Assembly (NCBI GenBank): GCA_012934845.2
Contig: WNNJ02003356.1
Span: forward strand, 1 to 64,000
DNA: 64,000 bases
Reading direction: 5' to 3'
Origin: Pomphorhynchus laevis
Taxonomy: Eukaryota; Acanthocephala; Palaeacanthocephala; Echinorhynchida; Pomphorhynchidae
The position numbers were made by a program, and so were the translations under genes. Positions 23,985-39,100 of the stretch are shown piece after piece. Position 1 is the stretch's first letter; each line of letters starts with the position of its first letter. The notes below the pieces were generated by a model. It was not told where the DNA came from. It saw only the letters and a list, made by a program, of their open reading frames with translations, and did no database searches.

Positions 23985-24127
23985 ATGCCTCTGCTGGGCA
24001 CAAAGGCATTTATTCTGAAAACTGCATCCGATGGGTACGCTGGTACAAGTAGCTGCGGTGCAAGCAGTGCGACGAAACGAGGGAAGTTCTTCCTACAGCT
24101 GACGAACGAGACTTTCGACAGTCGTGA
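23985..24127 (+). CDS. BAZ1A: BAZ1A exon 1 (start codon, WAC N-terminus)
   Basis: ATG at 23985 gives [20 protein letters not shown], then a Ser/Gly-rich insert and [14 protein letters not shown]. This parallels the start of animal BAZ1A proteins (MPLL.RK.F, then F.C..TNEIF). Donor GA|GTAAGT, phase 2. Confidence 0.88.
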
Positions 24128-27100
24128 GTAAGTATTGCCTTGGTTGCTGTCTCTTTTAAATTACATTTTGACTGTTATACTTCGTAAATTATATACTTTT
24201 CAGATTGTATACATTTTAGATTAATAAATTACTAATTAATTAACTCAAACTTAATAATTTATATAGACATCGAATAAGTCCATATTTTTGAATTTCAGCC
24301 TTATTGTATATTTAATACCATCACATCTAAAATTAATATTAAATATGGTTCGTGAATATTATTTAATACTGATTATATATAATTTAAAATAATTAAATTT
24401 AATAAATCTTATTTATATTTGTAATAAAATATATTTTTTTATAAATATTAATATTAACATTTTAATATTTTTCAAATATTGGAATATTTATATTAATAAA
24501 TATAAATGTTCTACAAATAATATATATACTATATATTAATAATGTTTATATTATATATAATATTATATATTTATATAAATAAATATTTTATCTGCCACTA
24601 GTTGTTTATATATTTGTTTTAAGAATTTTCTTTAAACTAAAATGTCTAATGAACTCAATTTAAAGTTCAAATTCTCTGCTCCTTAAGTTTACAACTTCAA
24701 CGTAAGTATTTTAAAGAAAATTATATTTACTACGTTAGTATTATATTTATTACAATAATATTCTAACAATAATAATTATATTTATTTAAATGATTTCTAA
24801 AATTATTTAATTTGTAAAATTATTTTATTCAATTTTTATTTTCTAAACGGAACAACAACGATCACAATAGTTTGAACATATACGCTAATAGCGTCTATGC
24901 TCATTACCTCTTCATAATTAATGCATAAGAACCTTCTTTAAACTAAAATGTTTAATGAACTCAATTTAAAGTTCAAATTCTCTCTTCCTTATTTGATACA
25001 GTTTCAACTCAAGTATTTTAAAGAAAATTATATTTACTACGTTATAATACTACAACTTGAAATGCAACGTTTGATTTGGCATTCTGACTGTATCAATGTC
25101 ACATTTTAGTTTCACCTTCAAGCATGTCAATGAACAATTTTAAATGGAAATTGATTTTGATGATTGATATATTAAGTTATAAAGATTATAAAATAAAATT
25201 AAAAATTATATAATAATATTTGTTATTATAAAATTTATAATATTAATATTACTAAATCATAAATATTATAACTATAAATTATAGAATTATTGAATTTAAA
25301 TTGAATTTTTCAATAATTTTAACGAATTTTGAATTTACGATCATTTTAGTAAATATATGTGATTACGCTTTTATTTTTCCTAATAAAGAATTAATAATGA
25401 AATAGTTATAAACTAACTTGACTTTTGTGATGCTTTACAGGACAGCATTGAACGGGCTATGTGTAAAAAGCTGTTGCAAAAAAATATAGTTTTTCATTGA
25501 AATTATTTTTAAATATATTTTATTTTGTAATTTAATTAGAACGTTGACTTTTTTGGTTGTAGACAGAGTACATTTTTGTAATTGGTTTAAATCATAACTA
25601 CGAACCGGATAATACAATTAAAGTTGACATTATCAAATGACTTTTTTTCTGCTTGAATTTATAAATCTTTTATACGAACAGGTTATGTGTAAAAAGCTTT
25701 TGCAATAAATTATTTTTTCAAATGATAGCAGTGACCATCGAAGCTATTTATAGCAATTATAGTTACTGTTATTGGTTCCTAAAATGCGTAGAATTGTACA
25801 TTTCATTGCTTGTAATATGTAAATATGTAATATGTCTGTTCGTCTCAATTTTAAATATATTTTATTTTGTAAATCGTGGACCAGATAATTCAATTAAAAT
25901 TGACATTATCATTTGATTTATGTTTTATATATTTTTTGTAATATAATTGAATATATATTTTTATGCTTTTCGAGATCAACTTTAAAAACGGTCTCTTATA
26001 ATTATATCGTCTGATGTAAGGTATTCGTTCCCTTCTTAGTGATTTCTAGTTCGTTGTGTTTGTAATTTTAAAGTGATATAAAAATTGTAATATGTAAACT
26101 GCAGTATTGATATTCGTGTATATAATTGGATTATTTTAATAAGATTCTTTTAATAAACTGCTAATCACAGGATGTATCAATCTGCTCTAGACATCATAAT
26201 CTTATGTATTATATTTTAATTTAATATTAGAATATGTTTCTTAGCTGTTAAATTTAAGTCACACAGTTTTTAAAAATTTTTAAAAATTTTATTAATTTAT
26301 TTTACTTTGTTGGCTTCAATTATTAGAAAACAGTTTTTTTTTAATTATTTTTATGATGCATAATTTTCGATACTCATTGATATTATCTTCTGCTTTTTGT
26401 AATCAGTTTTGCTTTATCAGAAATTTTCATTTTAAAAATTTCTTATTAAATCCTTGAAAAGGTTCTGGTTATATATACCTAATTGATTATAATACGCTGA
26501 AAATGATAGCATACGTATCGAAAATCATGTTTTATTAAATAATCAATAACCGTGTAAAAATAATGTCACATTATTTAGAATGTTTGATTAAAGAGAATTT
26601 TTTAACAATTTATTAATTAAATTATTAAAATTTATTTAATAAATTTAATTATTTTAATTTTATTTTATATTAAATTTTGTAATTTCAGGTTAATTTTATT
26701 TTTGAACTTATATATCTTCTTAAAGAAAATATAGAAAATAATTGAATTTTTATTATTCCTACAATGTGGGTTAATAATAGACACTATTTATTCCAAATTT
26801 GCTTCAGTATTTCGATATCCGATGCTTTCATTCCCTGCGTTTTAATCAAAATCAGAGTTATGGTTCTCAAGACTGATAGCGTTACCTATAGAAATGTCTA
26901 ATTAATTTCATAGATTTTTACTGGTTCTAATCTTAATAAGTTTAACTTATTTTTTTGGATTAGCTTTTATCTAATCTTTAAACAACAAATATTTCTATAC
27001 TTGAATTGGGTGAATTAAAGCATACTCTTTGATTTACTATTTTTATTTCTTATGATTACTAAAAAATTTTGCTTGTAAATAGCAAATGGCTTTTACAAGA

Positions 27101-30100
27101 AGATTGATGCTAGCACACCATTCTTTATGATAGATGGGTAAATAATATAATATGCCCTGCTTTTTGATTATAGATTTTTATAATTTATGACTATCTTCTT
27201 TCAAGTTTACAAAGTATTATATTTAAATATTTTTATATATTTGTATTTAAATATTAATATATAATATTTATACATATAAATATTATATATTATTATTGAA
27301 CATTTTATGATATGTTTTATTCTGCAAGCTACTTGAATCATATCCATATCCCAACGTATAGATAGGATTTATATATCCTAGCGTATAGATAGGATTCAAG
27401 TAGCGTGCAGCTTAAAAAGAGTCATCAAAATTTCAATAGTAATAATGACTACACAGATATATCAACTTATGTATTACATTCAACTTAAATATATTTTTTA
27501 TATATAAATATATTAAATATAATATGTTAAAAAATACATTGATCTAAACAATTGCATATATTGTTTAAATAAAAATACTTTGCATAACATTAAGGATCGA
27601 ATATTACAATTGATCTCAAAGACCTCGTAATTGATCACAGTTACGATGTTATCATTTGCAACAACGACTTTTCACATAGTCACACGCATTCCTCATTTAA
27701 AATCACTTTTAAAAATTATCAATTCATGTTTCTTAATGGAGATACGTTATATACTTTTATTTTATACATAAATGTTAGAATTTATATTAAGTCTTTTAAT
27801 ACTAAAAAGTTATTTTTTTATGAATATCGAAAACAAATTCTTTGATATTATTATTTCTATAAAATATTTTCTATAAATTTTTTTATTTATAGAATTTAGA
27901 ATCTATATTCAAATTTTTAATACTAAAAACGTTATTTTTAATATTACAACGACGTCACACAAATTCATTTAAAATTACTTTTAAAAATTATTAATCCATA
28001 TTTCTTAATGTAGTTATGTATATACATTTCATTCATAGAAGTCAGAACTTATATTCACATTTTTTAATAAAAAATAAAATATTTGGAATATTACAAATTA
28101 ATATTACTTAAACAAGCCTTAAGATAAAAGATAATTTTTTTTTATAAAATTATAAAAATTTAAAAATAAAAAAATCTTTAATTTTTAAATCCATAAAACA
28201 TTGAGTGCTATTATGTGATGAATTTAAAAAATAATATATTTAATGTTTAAATAGTTCATCATTTTAATAAATCCACGACGATAATCGTATTTGACGGTTT
28301 TTATTTTGTAAATGATTTAAGCTTAGTAGTTTATCGCAGTAACGACGATGCAATAGATATGAGCAACGATTTAATTGTATACCCTTGCCGAAATAATAAG
28401 TTTGTAATTTGGTCCGAAATTAGTGAAACCACATTTATTTGACCTCAATGTCAAACATGAGAAATCGAAATTTCATAACAAATAGTGCATTCTTCTCATA
28501 TGATCTGACAGCTATTTCCAGTTCATGCTATTTGAATGAATCTGCATTTTTATAGTTTCGACTTGTTGTATCTGTATATAAAATGATTTGTTAAAATAAT
28601 TGCTCAGTTGATGGTTCCCCACTATTTTGACTGTAAAGCTTTCTAATTCAACAAGATATCGCCCAATTTCGTATTATTTTCTACAAATTGATATTCATTG
28701 ATAGTTCATATTAACGATCTACAAGGTCGATATTTTTCAATTCAATATAGTATTCAATCTACATTATAAATAATATAATTAATTATATTATTTGATTATT
28801 AATTATAATAATTAATTTATAATTATGAATTATAAAGATAATATTATCATAATATTTTATAATTAATAAATATTTTTAACTAATTTTAATTTTATTTAAT
28901 AATTAAAGTAAATAAAATTTGTACATGATATTTTTAATTTACTTAGTATTATGAAATTATAATTGAAACTTAAAAACTATCATGGCTTTATGGGTATAAT
29001 CATAAAGAATTTGTGTTTATTTAATCTGATATTTGATAAATCAACAATGTTATTAGATCTGATACCTTTGTAATTAATAATCCATGTGTTCAGCCAACAA
29101 ATTGAATTACACACATGCAGTTTCGGCTTTCAAACACGAATATATGAATTTGAACAATCCAACAGCATTTGTAATTTGATATTAACCTGAGAATTTGTAA
29201 TTTGAGACTAAGAATTCGTCTTGACAAACTGTATTTATTAATTGTATTTATCTTTATCTTTTTTAATTGTTGATATACCAACATTTTGAGTACATTTTCA
29301 TTAAATTTAACTTGAATATTATTTTACTTGCACATATTTGTAAGATGTAAAAAATAAAGATTATTGACTTTTTTAATTTTATGATTTCATGTAAAGACGC
29401 TAATTTACATGTAATAATTAAAGATTAATAATTATTGTAGCTGGATCAAAGAATTTTTTTAATATTTGGCTAACTTCTGTTAGCATCTCCAGAAAATTAC
29501 ATAATTTTTAATAACAATTTAAATAATCATTTTAATACATAATTTTAATAATTATTTATCAATAATGGATCAACTATTTAAAATAAATGATTCTTCAATA
29601 CCACTTTATTTCTTTGAAGTTTACAATAAAAAATGACAAATGTTTGTTAATATGTTAACTTAATTTATGATAGCTATCTAAAGAGCATTTTAAATTTAGC
29701 ATTGAACATTATATGAACTTATTCAAAACAATTACACACACGTTTGTGCTATTTTTCTTTCCATAACAATATACCTATATTCAATATGTATATAATATAC
29801 TTTACATTCAGTACGCGCTGGAATATTATTTTATTATCTAAGGGATCTCGATGAACGAATAAAATTTTATAATCGTAAAATATGGTCTTGCCGTTGCACT
29901 GGACATCCTAATTTATCGTTTGAGGAGGCTCAAAGAAATGAAAGCCGAATATTAGAGAGTCTTTCTCGAACATTTCCGTCAGTATTCGAAGCTGCGGTTT
30001 TAAACTTTGTACATTTAAGTAAGTAAAGATAAATTTTTGTTACTTTCTAGATTTTGCTATTTCTCTTTTTACATTTGAGGTAAATCACCATTGCCACCCC

Positions 30101-33100
30101 TTATCGATGCAGTTTGTAAAATGATATCTGAAAAGTTATTTATAGGCGAGCCGATTGAATTTAAAGTGAAAAAGAACGCTGTCATGTAAGTTCATATCTT
30201 CATCGGATTTTACGTTAATTGTTTTTATTTTTAGCGTTAGAGGCAAAATATGCCATCCATCGGGCAGTACTTGCGTCGGTGGCGATCCGAATTGCGTGAA
30301 TTTTCATCAATACGTTCCTGATAAGTTAATGGTAAGTATGTTTAAAATAAAAACAAAATCAATGTTTTAGGGAACGAATAAAATAATTTTTGAATAAAGG
30401 AAATCCTACGATCTAAAAGTAACTGATGTGGATATATTTTCTTGCTTCATAAAATATTTTTTGCTCAAAATGTACAATCTTTTAAAACGATAAATTGTTC
30501 CTTTTTTATTATGTTACCAACAGCTAGCGAAAAATAAAATCATCTTGAATTGTAATGTTTTTTAATGTGGCAAATGCATTCAGACTGTGTGCTTATAAGC
30601 CCACAAAAGCAAAACAGATTGAAAACAATAGTTACTCGTTTAGTAGCATTGATTGTAGTTGCTTTTTGAAAAATTAGAATTAGGATGAAGATCGCAGATG
30701 ATCAAGTAAGGAATTCCAAAGGAGAGGAGCAGCGATATGTGGGGATCGACGGCCGAAGTTGTTTGATTGAAGAGGTATGTGTAGCAGAAGAGAAGCACAG
30801 GAAAGTAGGTGAGTAAAAAGAGTTCGAGATTCACTTAGTGTTGTCAGATAGAGATAAGAAAGATAATTACAATGGAGAAGGCGATAAGTTCGACAAAACA
30901 GACGAAAACGAACGCAATGTTCAATACTTAGCCATCCAAGTTTTAATAAATAGGAAGATATATGATCGTATTTACGAAATCGAAAAAGGATGCACACATC
31001 AGTGCTAATGATGCGCTGAAGAGGTTTAAGAGATGACTCTAAAGAGAAAACGAGAAGGCTAAGACAGTAATCAATACATGGGAAAAGAAGGGAGAAGATA
31101 AGATATTTACATGAACTAAAATCTAGAGATTTGCTGACGAGACGAATATCACAGAGAAGAATATTTGAAGATATAGTTTTATCACGAATGAAGGGATCGA
31201 GTTTAATATACCTAAACTACACAATAGCTTTTATGAATGCCTTTTATTAAGTTTAAAATTTTTGATCAATAAACAATAATTTATTTTTATATAGTCAGCG
31301 TGTGAAAATTAATAAAATTAATAAAATTAATAAATTTTTATATAAAATAAAGTTCTAAATTAAAAAATTAGTAAGAAATTGATTATTGGTATTTGTCGTT
31401 TTGAAAAAACATTTTTCGAATAAAGCCAAACGAATGAAAATACATTTCATACTCTTGAAATAAAAATAAATGATGATCCATTCTTTTTAAATTTGGAATT
31501 TTGCAGCAGGGTCAAAATAACATTAGTTTATTTTAATTTTAAATATAATAAATTATTTTTTATTATATATTAATTCTTCTACAAAATTAAAAACTTTTAA
31601 ATTCGTAAATTCCAAACTGGCATTTTGTGATTTGCTAATAACACCATAATATTCAATTAGCATATGCTATTTTGAACAAATAGCTTCTTGACAAAATATA
31701 AAATATTTTGAAGAGAATACGTTTGTTGTTGAAGAATGACAATTAGATTTTTACAGATATGAACGTACATAGGCACACTTATACATAAATAAAAATTGCT
31801 TATTGTATGGTTAGGTATAAGTTTCAAAATGTGGCTAGTCCCCTCACAAATCGTGTGCTTTGATGTTTCCAAACTGGCACTTTGTGATTTGCTAATAACA
31901 CCAAAATATTCAATTGCATTTTTAGATTGCAAAGTTGACATTTAATAATTTTTTTTGGTTTCATGCCGTTTTTGAAAAGTTATAAAAATGATAAAATACG
32001 TAAATAATATAAAGAAGGAATGTACTAATTTAAATAAATATATTTAATCATGCAGAAAATACAGCAATATTTAAAAATGGTTCCAACGTTCTCTCTTAAT
32101 GTGATTCTTTTTTAAATATAAATTGAACAAGACAGCTTTCCTACATATTTTTATAAGTTCCGTTCTGAGACGTCAGCTTATTTTTGGCGTGAAGATATAA
32201 AGCAGATCAGATAACTGAGTAGACATATTTTATACCAAATATAAATTAAAAATTAAGATAAATGATAAGCAAGATTTCATATAATTTATATCTAAAAATA
32301 AAAGTCAAATTGTTATCTTTAATTGACTTTTAAATAAAAGTCAATTGTTATAAATTGACTAATAAATAACATACGATGTTTAAGAATAAGGATTAAAGAT
32401 CATCAAGAGAAAATGCTATGTTATCAGGTATCGGCCCCTATTCCTCTACCCAACATAGTAATAGGCCGAATACGCGCTCACGACACGGATTTCCTCTGAT
32501 GAAATTTGATTATTTAGTGTAATTTTTGATATTTTGGGTATGAACCATGACAAAATTATAAGAATAGTTAACACTTCTATGTTCAAAGTCGTCACTATCT
32601 CCCAGTTGTGGCGACTCACTTATTATTAAAGTTTCCGGAGCTATAAAAGGTTGGAGAATGGGTGATAAAGTCGAAAACTCCTATCTGGCACTGGAACCAG
32701 GGTACATTATCTAGTTTCTCTCTCATTATACTTTAGTCTAAAAATAGACTCATTTATTTCTACCACTTCAAGCTAGCCATTGGCATTTATACCTCCAAGT
32801 CTTATATTATGATCATAAATAGCCTCCTAATAAGCGATACTTCACATTAAACACAACTATAAAATATTTTTTATTCTGCATAGTATCATGGCCCACAAAC
32901 AGATAAGCAAAAATATATCTCCAAAGGAATTTAAACATCTTGTAAATGTGACTCATGCCTCATAGATAATTATTTTCTATGAGATGAAGTCCTAATGCCC
33001 ATATATAGCCATATATGCCCCCTTCTTTTTGATCAGAGTCAATGATCCCACAAATGCACGCTATTGAATTCTTTAACAGCCATTAAGACACCATATTCTA

Positions 33101-36100
33101 CAATACTTCCAGTTTAGTCTCTTTAAACATATATTTGAACCGAGTATTGTAAAAATATACCCATAATATCGACAGATATCTCTTAAAAATCAATAATTTT
33201 TCCTTGATATTCTCATCTAAATTGGATATTATAATAAAAAACGGCATGAAATATCAAAAACGGCATGAAATATCAAAAACGGCATAAAATATCAAAAACG
33301 GCATGAAATATCAAAAACGGCATAAAATATCAAAAACGGCATGAAATATCAAAAACGGCATAAAATATCAAAAACGGCATGAAATATCAAAAACGGCATA
33401 AAATATCAAACACGGCATGCCATCAAAAACGACATGAAACAATAAAGAACCAATAATTTTAAAATTGATTAAAGATTAAATTATTCTCATTTGGTCGGCT
33501 TCATAAATTATCCTCGTGTGAAATCTTTAATCCTAGATGCAGCACTGTACACTACAATCAGCGTAGGTGGACCTCATCAGCAGTGAGCCTACGCCTACCT
33601 TTCGTGTTTCGGTCCTTTAATGATCTGCTGAAATTTTCCTCTGCTGCCTTTCTGTAAAAACAAACGATACAGTTTGTAAGGAACACATTTCCACTTGTGC
33701 AAACTGTACGTTGTTTCCGTCTTTTGTAACAAAAAGACGGAGATAGCACTACAGTTGCCGGAAACAACCGACAATCTGTCTTTTGAATTTTCTTGACAGG
33801 AAACCGGAATCTGCCAGGTTAATAGAATGAATAATTGCATACACGAGCGAGTATCTTCATTTGGTCGGCTTCATAAATTATCCTCGTGTGAAATCTTTAA
33901 TCCTAGATGCAGCACTGTACACTACAATCAGCGTAGGTGGACCTCATCAGCAGTGAGCCTACGCCTACCTTTCGTGTTTCGGTCCTTTAATGATCTGCTG
34001 AAATTTTCCTCTGCTGCCTTTCTGTAAAAACAAACGATACAGTTTGTAAGGAACACATTTCCACTTGTGCAAACTGTACGTTGTTTCCGTCTTTTGTAAC
34101 AAAAAGACGGAGATAGCACTACAGTTGCCGGAAACAACCGACAATCTGTCTTTTGAATTTTCTTGACAGGAAACCGGAATCTGCCAGGTTAATAGAATGA
34201 ATAATTGCATACACGAGCGAGTATCTTCATTTGGTCGGCTTCATAAATTATCCTCGTGTGAAATCTTTAATCCTAGATGCAGCACTGTACACTACAATCA
34301 GCGTAGGTGGACCTCATCAGCAGTGAGCCTACGCCTACCTTTAATCTGCCAGGTTTCTATTAACCTGGCAGATTCCGGTTTCCTGTCAAGAAAATTCAAA
34401 AGACAGATTGTCGGTTGTTTCCGGCAACTGTAGTGCTATCTCCGTCTTTTTGTTACAAAAGACGGAAACAACGTACAGTTTGCACAAGTGGAAATGTGTT
34501 CCTTACAAACTGTATCGTTTGTTTTTACAGAAAGGCAGCAGAGGAAAATTTCAGCAGATCATTAAAGGACCGAAACACGAAAGGTAGGCGTAGGCTCACT
34601 GCTGATGAGGTCCACCTACGCTGATTGTAGTGTACAGTGCTGCATCTAGGATTAAAGAATTCACACGAGGATAATTTATGAAGCCGACCAAATGAAGATA
34701 CTCGCTCGTGTATGCAATTATTCATTCTATTAACCTGGCAGATTCCGGTTTCCTGTCAAGAAAATTCAAAAGACAGATTGTCGGTTGTTTCCGGCAACTG
34801 TAGTGCTATCTCCGTCTTTTTGTTACAAAAGACGGAAACAACGTACAGTTTGCACAAGTGGAAATGTGTTCCTTACAAACTGTATCGTTTGTTTTTACAG
34901 AAAGGCAGCAGAGGAAAATTTCAGCAGATCATTAAAGGACCGAAACACGAAAGGTAGGCGTAGGCTCACTGCTGATGAGGTCCACCTACGCTGATTGTAG
35001 TGTACAGTGCTGCATCTAGGATTAAAGATTTCACACGAGGATAATTTATGAAGCCGACCAAATGAAGATACTCGCTCGTGTATGCAATTATTCATTCTAT
35101 TAAATTATTCATTTAAATTAGTATTAACAATTTGGTTTGTTTTTAATTTAGATCTCAAGTTCCTCGAGATACACAGTTAAATTGGATAGCGAGAATAAGT
35201 TAGTTTGCAATATTCCTGGTGCAGACTTGATGTAAGGATTGGCTAAATATCATTTAGACTAAATGTACTATTTTTCTTTTACATAGACGTCTTACTCATG
35301 TTCCGTCAAAAGAGAATATTAGAGTATTTATTCGGTGCCACGCTGTTAGGTTTGGTGTTAGACCTGAATCACCTTGGGTAGTAGATGCAGATGCTAGACG
35401 CAGAGTTGGAATTCCGGATATGGCATATCCCGCTGAAATCGAAGCCGCAATTAGATCTCATACAGTTTATTCAAAGGTTTGTTTATCAAATGGTTTTTGT
35501 GTTTGAATGTTTATTTTATAGAACATGAGACTGTGTTCGACTACAAAAACATCAAATGATCGAACTCAATCTACTCTTGGTAAGTTTAAATATGCTTTGC
35601 AAAGCATTAAAAGCTAAAAACGTATAGAATAATTTCTGTAATTAATTATTAAATAATTAATTATTTTATTATAAAATAATAAAAAAATATTTTATTAATA
35701 TTAAAAATATATTTTTACATGTCATTTTAAAAGAACATTTTAGCTTCGCAATTCTTCCTCACAAAATAAATTTTGTTATCATAAAAATTTGTCAATTTAT
35801 TAAACAATAATAATTTTTTGTTTTATAAAAAATACTATTTATTTTATACAAAATAAACAACCGTTGAGTAAGACGGGATAATATGAATTTTTTTTTATAT
35901 TTAATAAAAAACTAAATTTTCTAATATTAATAATTTGCATACTATTAAGAGCGTTATAAATTATCATCAACGTTATAAATTAGTTATAAATTAATGTTTT
36001 AAATAATTTTATAAATAATAATTAAATAATAATTAATAATTAATAATTAATTAATTATAATAAATAATTATAATTAATTAATATAATTATATTCATTAAT

Positions 36101-39100
36101 TATAATTAATTTATATAATTAATATAATTAATTTATTAATTTTTAGTAATTTTATTAATATTAGTTTATAATTTTTAAGACAAACCTTTTCATTTACATA
36201 TTATATGCAATATAATATGCCCAGTGAATTTGATAACATTATTTAAATTATAGAACATTTTTAATTTAAGAAGGTGTGGAGTCATACCTAAAATTTTGAA
36301 GATGCGACTTCTTAATTAGTCACAACGCGGCTTTCTGAAGTTATCTTCAAAAAGCCGCTGTCTACTCTTAAACATCTAATCGCCATTTATATCCGCCACT
36401 CATTAAGACTTTAGCTGGATTATTTAAGATAATCGTAATTTATAAAGAATTATGGATTTATGAGGTAAAACACCAAAAATTTTAAATTATGCCTGAAGGC
36501 TAGCTAGTCATTAAAGTCTACTTCGATGATTATCATTGATATTATTGAAATCTTTAAATTAATTTATATTTTGTTTTTAAGAATTCTCGAATTGTCATTA
36601 GTATTAATTACGGAGAAAGCTTTCATGTGATTTTGTCAATTACGTGATTTTACGAAAATTAAAGTGAATAATTAATTTTATGGACTAATTAATTATTAAT
36701 TAATTATTTATAATTATTATTAATTCATTTTAATTAATTTTGTCCAAGAATAAATACAAAAATTTTAATATCAGCGTTGCAATATCTCACTAGATACTAG
36801 TATTCGAAAGCCGCAAACAATTGTGTATTCTGAATCTAAGTGTAACAGTCTATCGTAAAGATCTCATATGCTAATTTCGACACTAATATTATAAGCATTT
36901 TTTTTCACAAAAATTTAAACTACTAAGCTAAAATTAAAATATATTAAAAAAATAAATATAAATATAATATAAATGAGTAACCGTAAAAATATATTACGGA
37001 TACTTTAAATTTGCGATATAACCAACGAAGATATGAAATTGAACAGGACAATATACACATCATTTAAACGATAAAATATTATCAAAGCGATAAAAAATCT
37101 ATTTAATTAATGTCGTTTCATTACACTAATTTAGAAGGCAGATAATTCAATTTAATAATTAAATAATCGAGAAATTATTTTTGATAATTAATTGAAAATT
37201 TATTAATAATTTTATTAAAATAATCTATTTCTGGCTGAACTAACGTTTTATTTTGAGCAACTAATTAGTAATATATTTAAAATAAAATAATTTACTCTAT
37301 TAGATAATGAAATGGTAAATAATAAAATAATAATTTTAATAATAAAATGTTTTGAATTTTAAAATGTTTTTTTTATTTCACCATTGATTCATATAATCAA
37401 TAGTGAAATTATCGATTTGGTTGTACTTGTCAACAGGATTTTTAATACACATTTTTGACAAATGAATTAGATTCGCTTTTATTTCACTTGCGATTGCCAA
37501 TGCACTTAGTCTGTATTAAATTTATAAATTGATGTTTTCCAATTTACCTTTTCTATTTCAGCTATGAATGGAAACAGCGTTCAATTAATTGTGAGAAACA
37601 TATTTTTTATCTATTCTATACCTTAATTTGTTTTATTAAGTCACAGTCTGTTACAAAACCCAAGTTACAATCCAAATTACAAAACCACGTAAACGGCACA
37701 ACGGAGTCATCAAAGGAAAATTCGACACCAAAAATTTCAAGTGATGATCTACACCCATCTTTAGTGCGGTATGCTTCCTCCCTTTTTAATTTTATTTTAA
37801 TTCAAAAATACTGTCAATACAAATTTCAATTTAATTAACGTAATTTTATTTGTACTCTGCAGTTCTTAGTTTCAATTTCCTTTCGTTTTTATTGTATTGA
37901 CTTTATCTTTAATTTATCAATTTCACATTTAAAATCTTATGCAATTATATGACGTTTGCAAAATGGAAACAAATTTTAAATATAATTGAAATTTTGATGA
38001 CTATATTCAGTTGCTTCAATCGTATATTTTTAAGCAAACAGCCGTAGGATACATTTATTTATCGATTATGCAGTCAATTTATGTTGACACTGCACGCTGC
38101 ATTAATCCTATCGATAAGACAACAGCAGTACACCACATTTCAGTAGTGGTGGACCTCTCCAATTTATTTGTGAACCAAACATTACTCATTTCTATAAGCC
38201 AACAGCAGTACGCTACATTTTAGTATAGGTGGACCTCATCAGCTACTAAGCCAATACCTACTTGTCACGTTTCGATCTTTTTAATGTTGGCTGACGATCA
38301 CTCGAATCGTCTGCTTTATTGACAATTAGATTTTATGAAATACTTTCTACTTTAGTTTGCAAATTTAATTGAAATCATTTCTGATTTTAAATAAAATCAG
38401 CGTTGGTAGGGGAAGATGCTACCGTCAATTTAAAAACCTACCAATTTTTCCTTATGATTACTATTATCAAACTAGTCATCCCCAATGACTAGTTTAATAA
38501 TAGTAATCCCCAATTTATTCTTAAATTTGTTCATATTCTATGATAACGTTTACAAATATAATTCGTACATTCAAATATAGTTTATTGTTCGAATTACAAG
38601 CATTCGAACATTACATTATAATTTCATTTTGTTTGCACAATAAGTTTATAAGTTGAATGAAATATGTTTTTTAATAGTGAGTCCCATCGTCTGCTTTATT
38701 GACAATTAGATTTTATGAAATACTTTCTACTTTAGTTTGCAAATTTAATTGAAATCATTTCTGATTTTAAATAAAATCAGCGTTGGTAGGGGAAGATGCT
38801 ACCGTCAATTTAAAAACCTACCAATTTCTCTTTATGATTACTATTATCAAACTAGTCATCCCCAATGACTAGTTTAATAATAGTAATCCCCAATTTATTC
38901 TTAAATTTGTTCATATTCTATGATAACGTTTACAAATATAATTCGTACATTCAAATATAGTTTATTGTTCGAATTACAAGCATTCGAACATTACATTATA
39001 ATTTCATTTTGTTTGCACAATAAGTTTATAAGTTGAATGAAATGTGTTTTTTAATAGTGAGTCCCATCTATTTATACTAAATTTGAATTATTTAATTGAT

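Larger units (their letters stand above)
33483..34342 (-). repeat. 370-bp satellite array, minus-oriented half
   Basis: Two full units and one partial unit at exactly 370-bp spacing (for example the block beginning 33558 recurs at 33928), almost identical. Each full unit holds the hammerhead-type module block. The third unit is cut off at 34342 and lacks the GAAAC module. The open frames inside it (69-81 codons) repeat with the satellite and are not protein genes. Confidence 0.92.
34343..35101 (+). repeat. 370-bp satellite array, plus-oriented half
   Basis: Two units in the orientation opposite to 33483-34342 (34415 versus 34785, 370-bp period), so the locus is a large palindrome of about 1.6 kb. 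At the joint TCTGCCAGGT and ACCTGGCAGA flank an eight-base centre. Each unit also has an internal hairpin (CCGTCTTTTTG / CAAAAGACGG). Confidence 0.92.

Noticed and set aside
33558..33767. Open frames of 66-81 codons repeated through the 33.5-35.1 kb array
   Set aside because: They recur identically with each satellite unit on both strands, lack a consistent coding signature and overlap the ribozyme-type block; they are by-products of the repeat.
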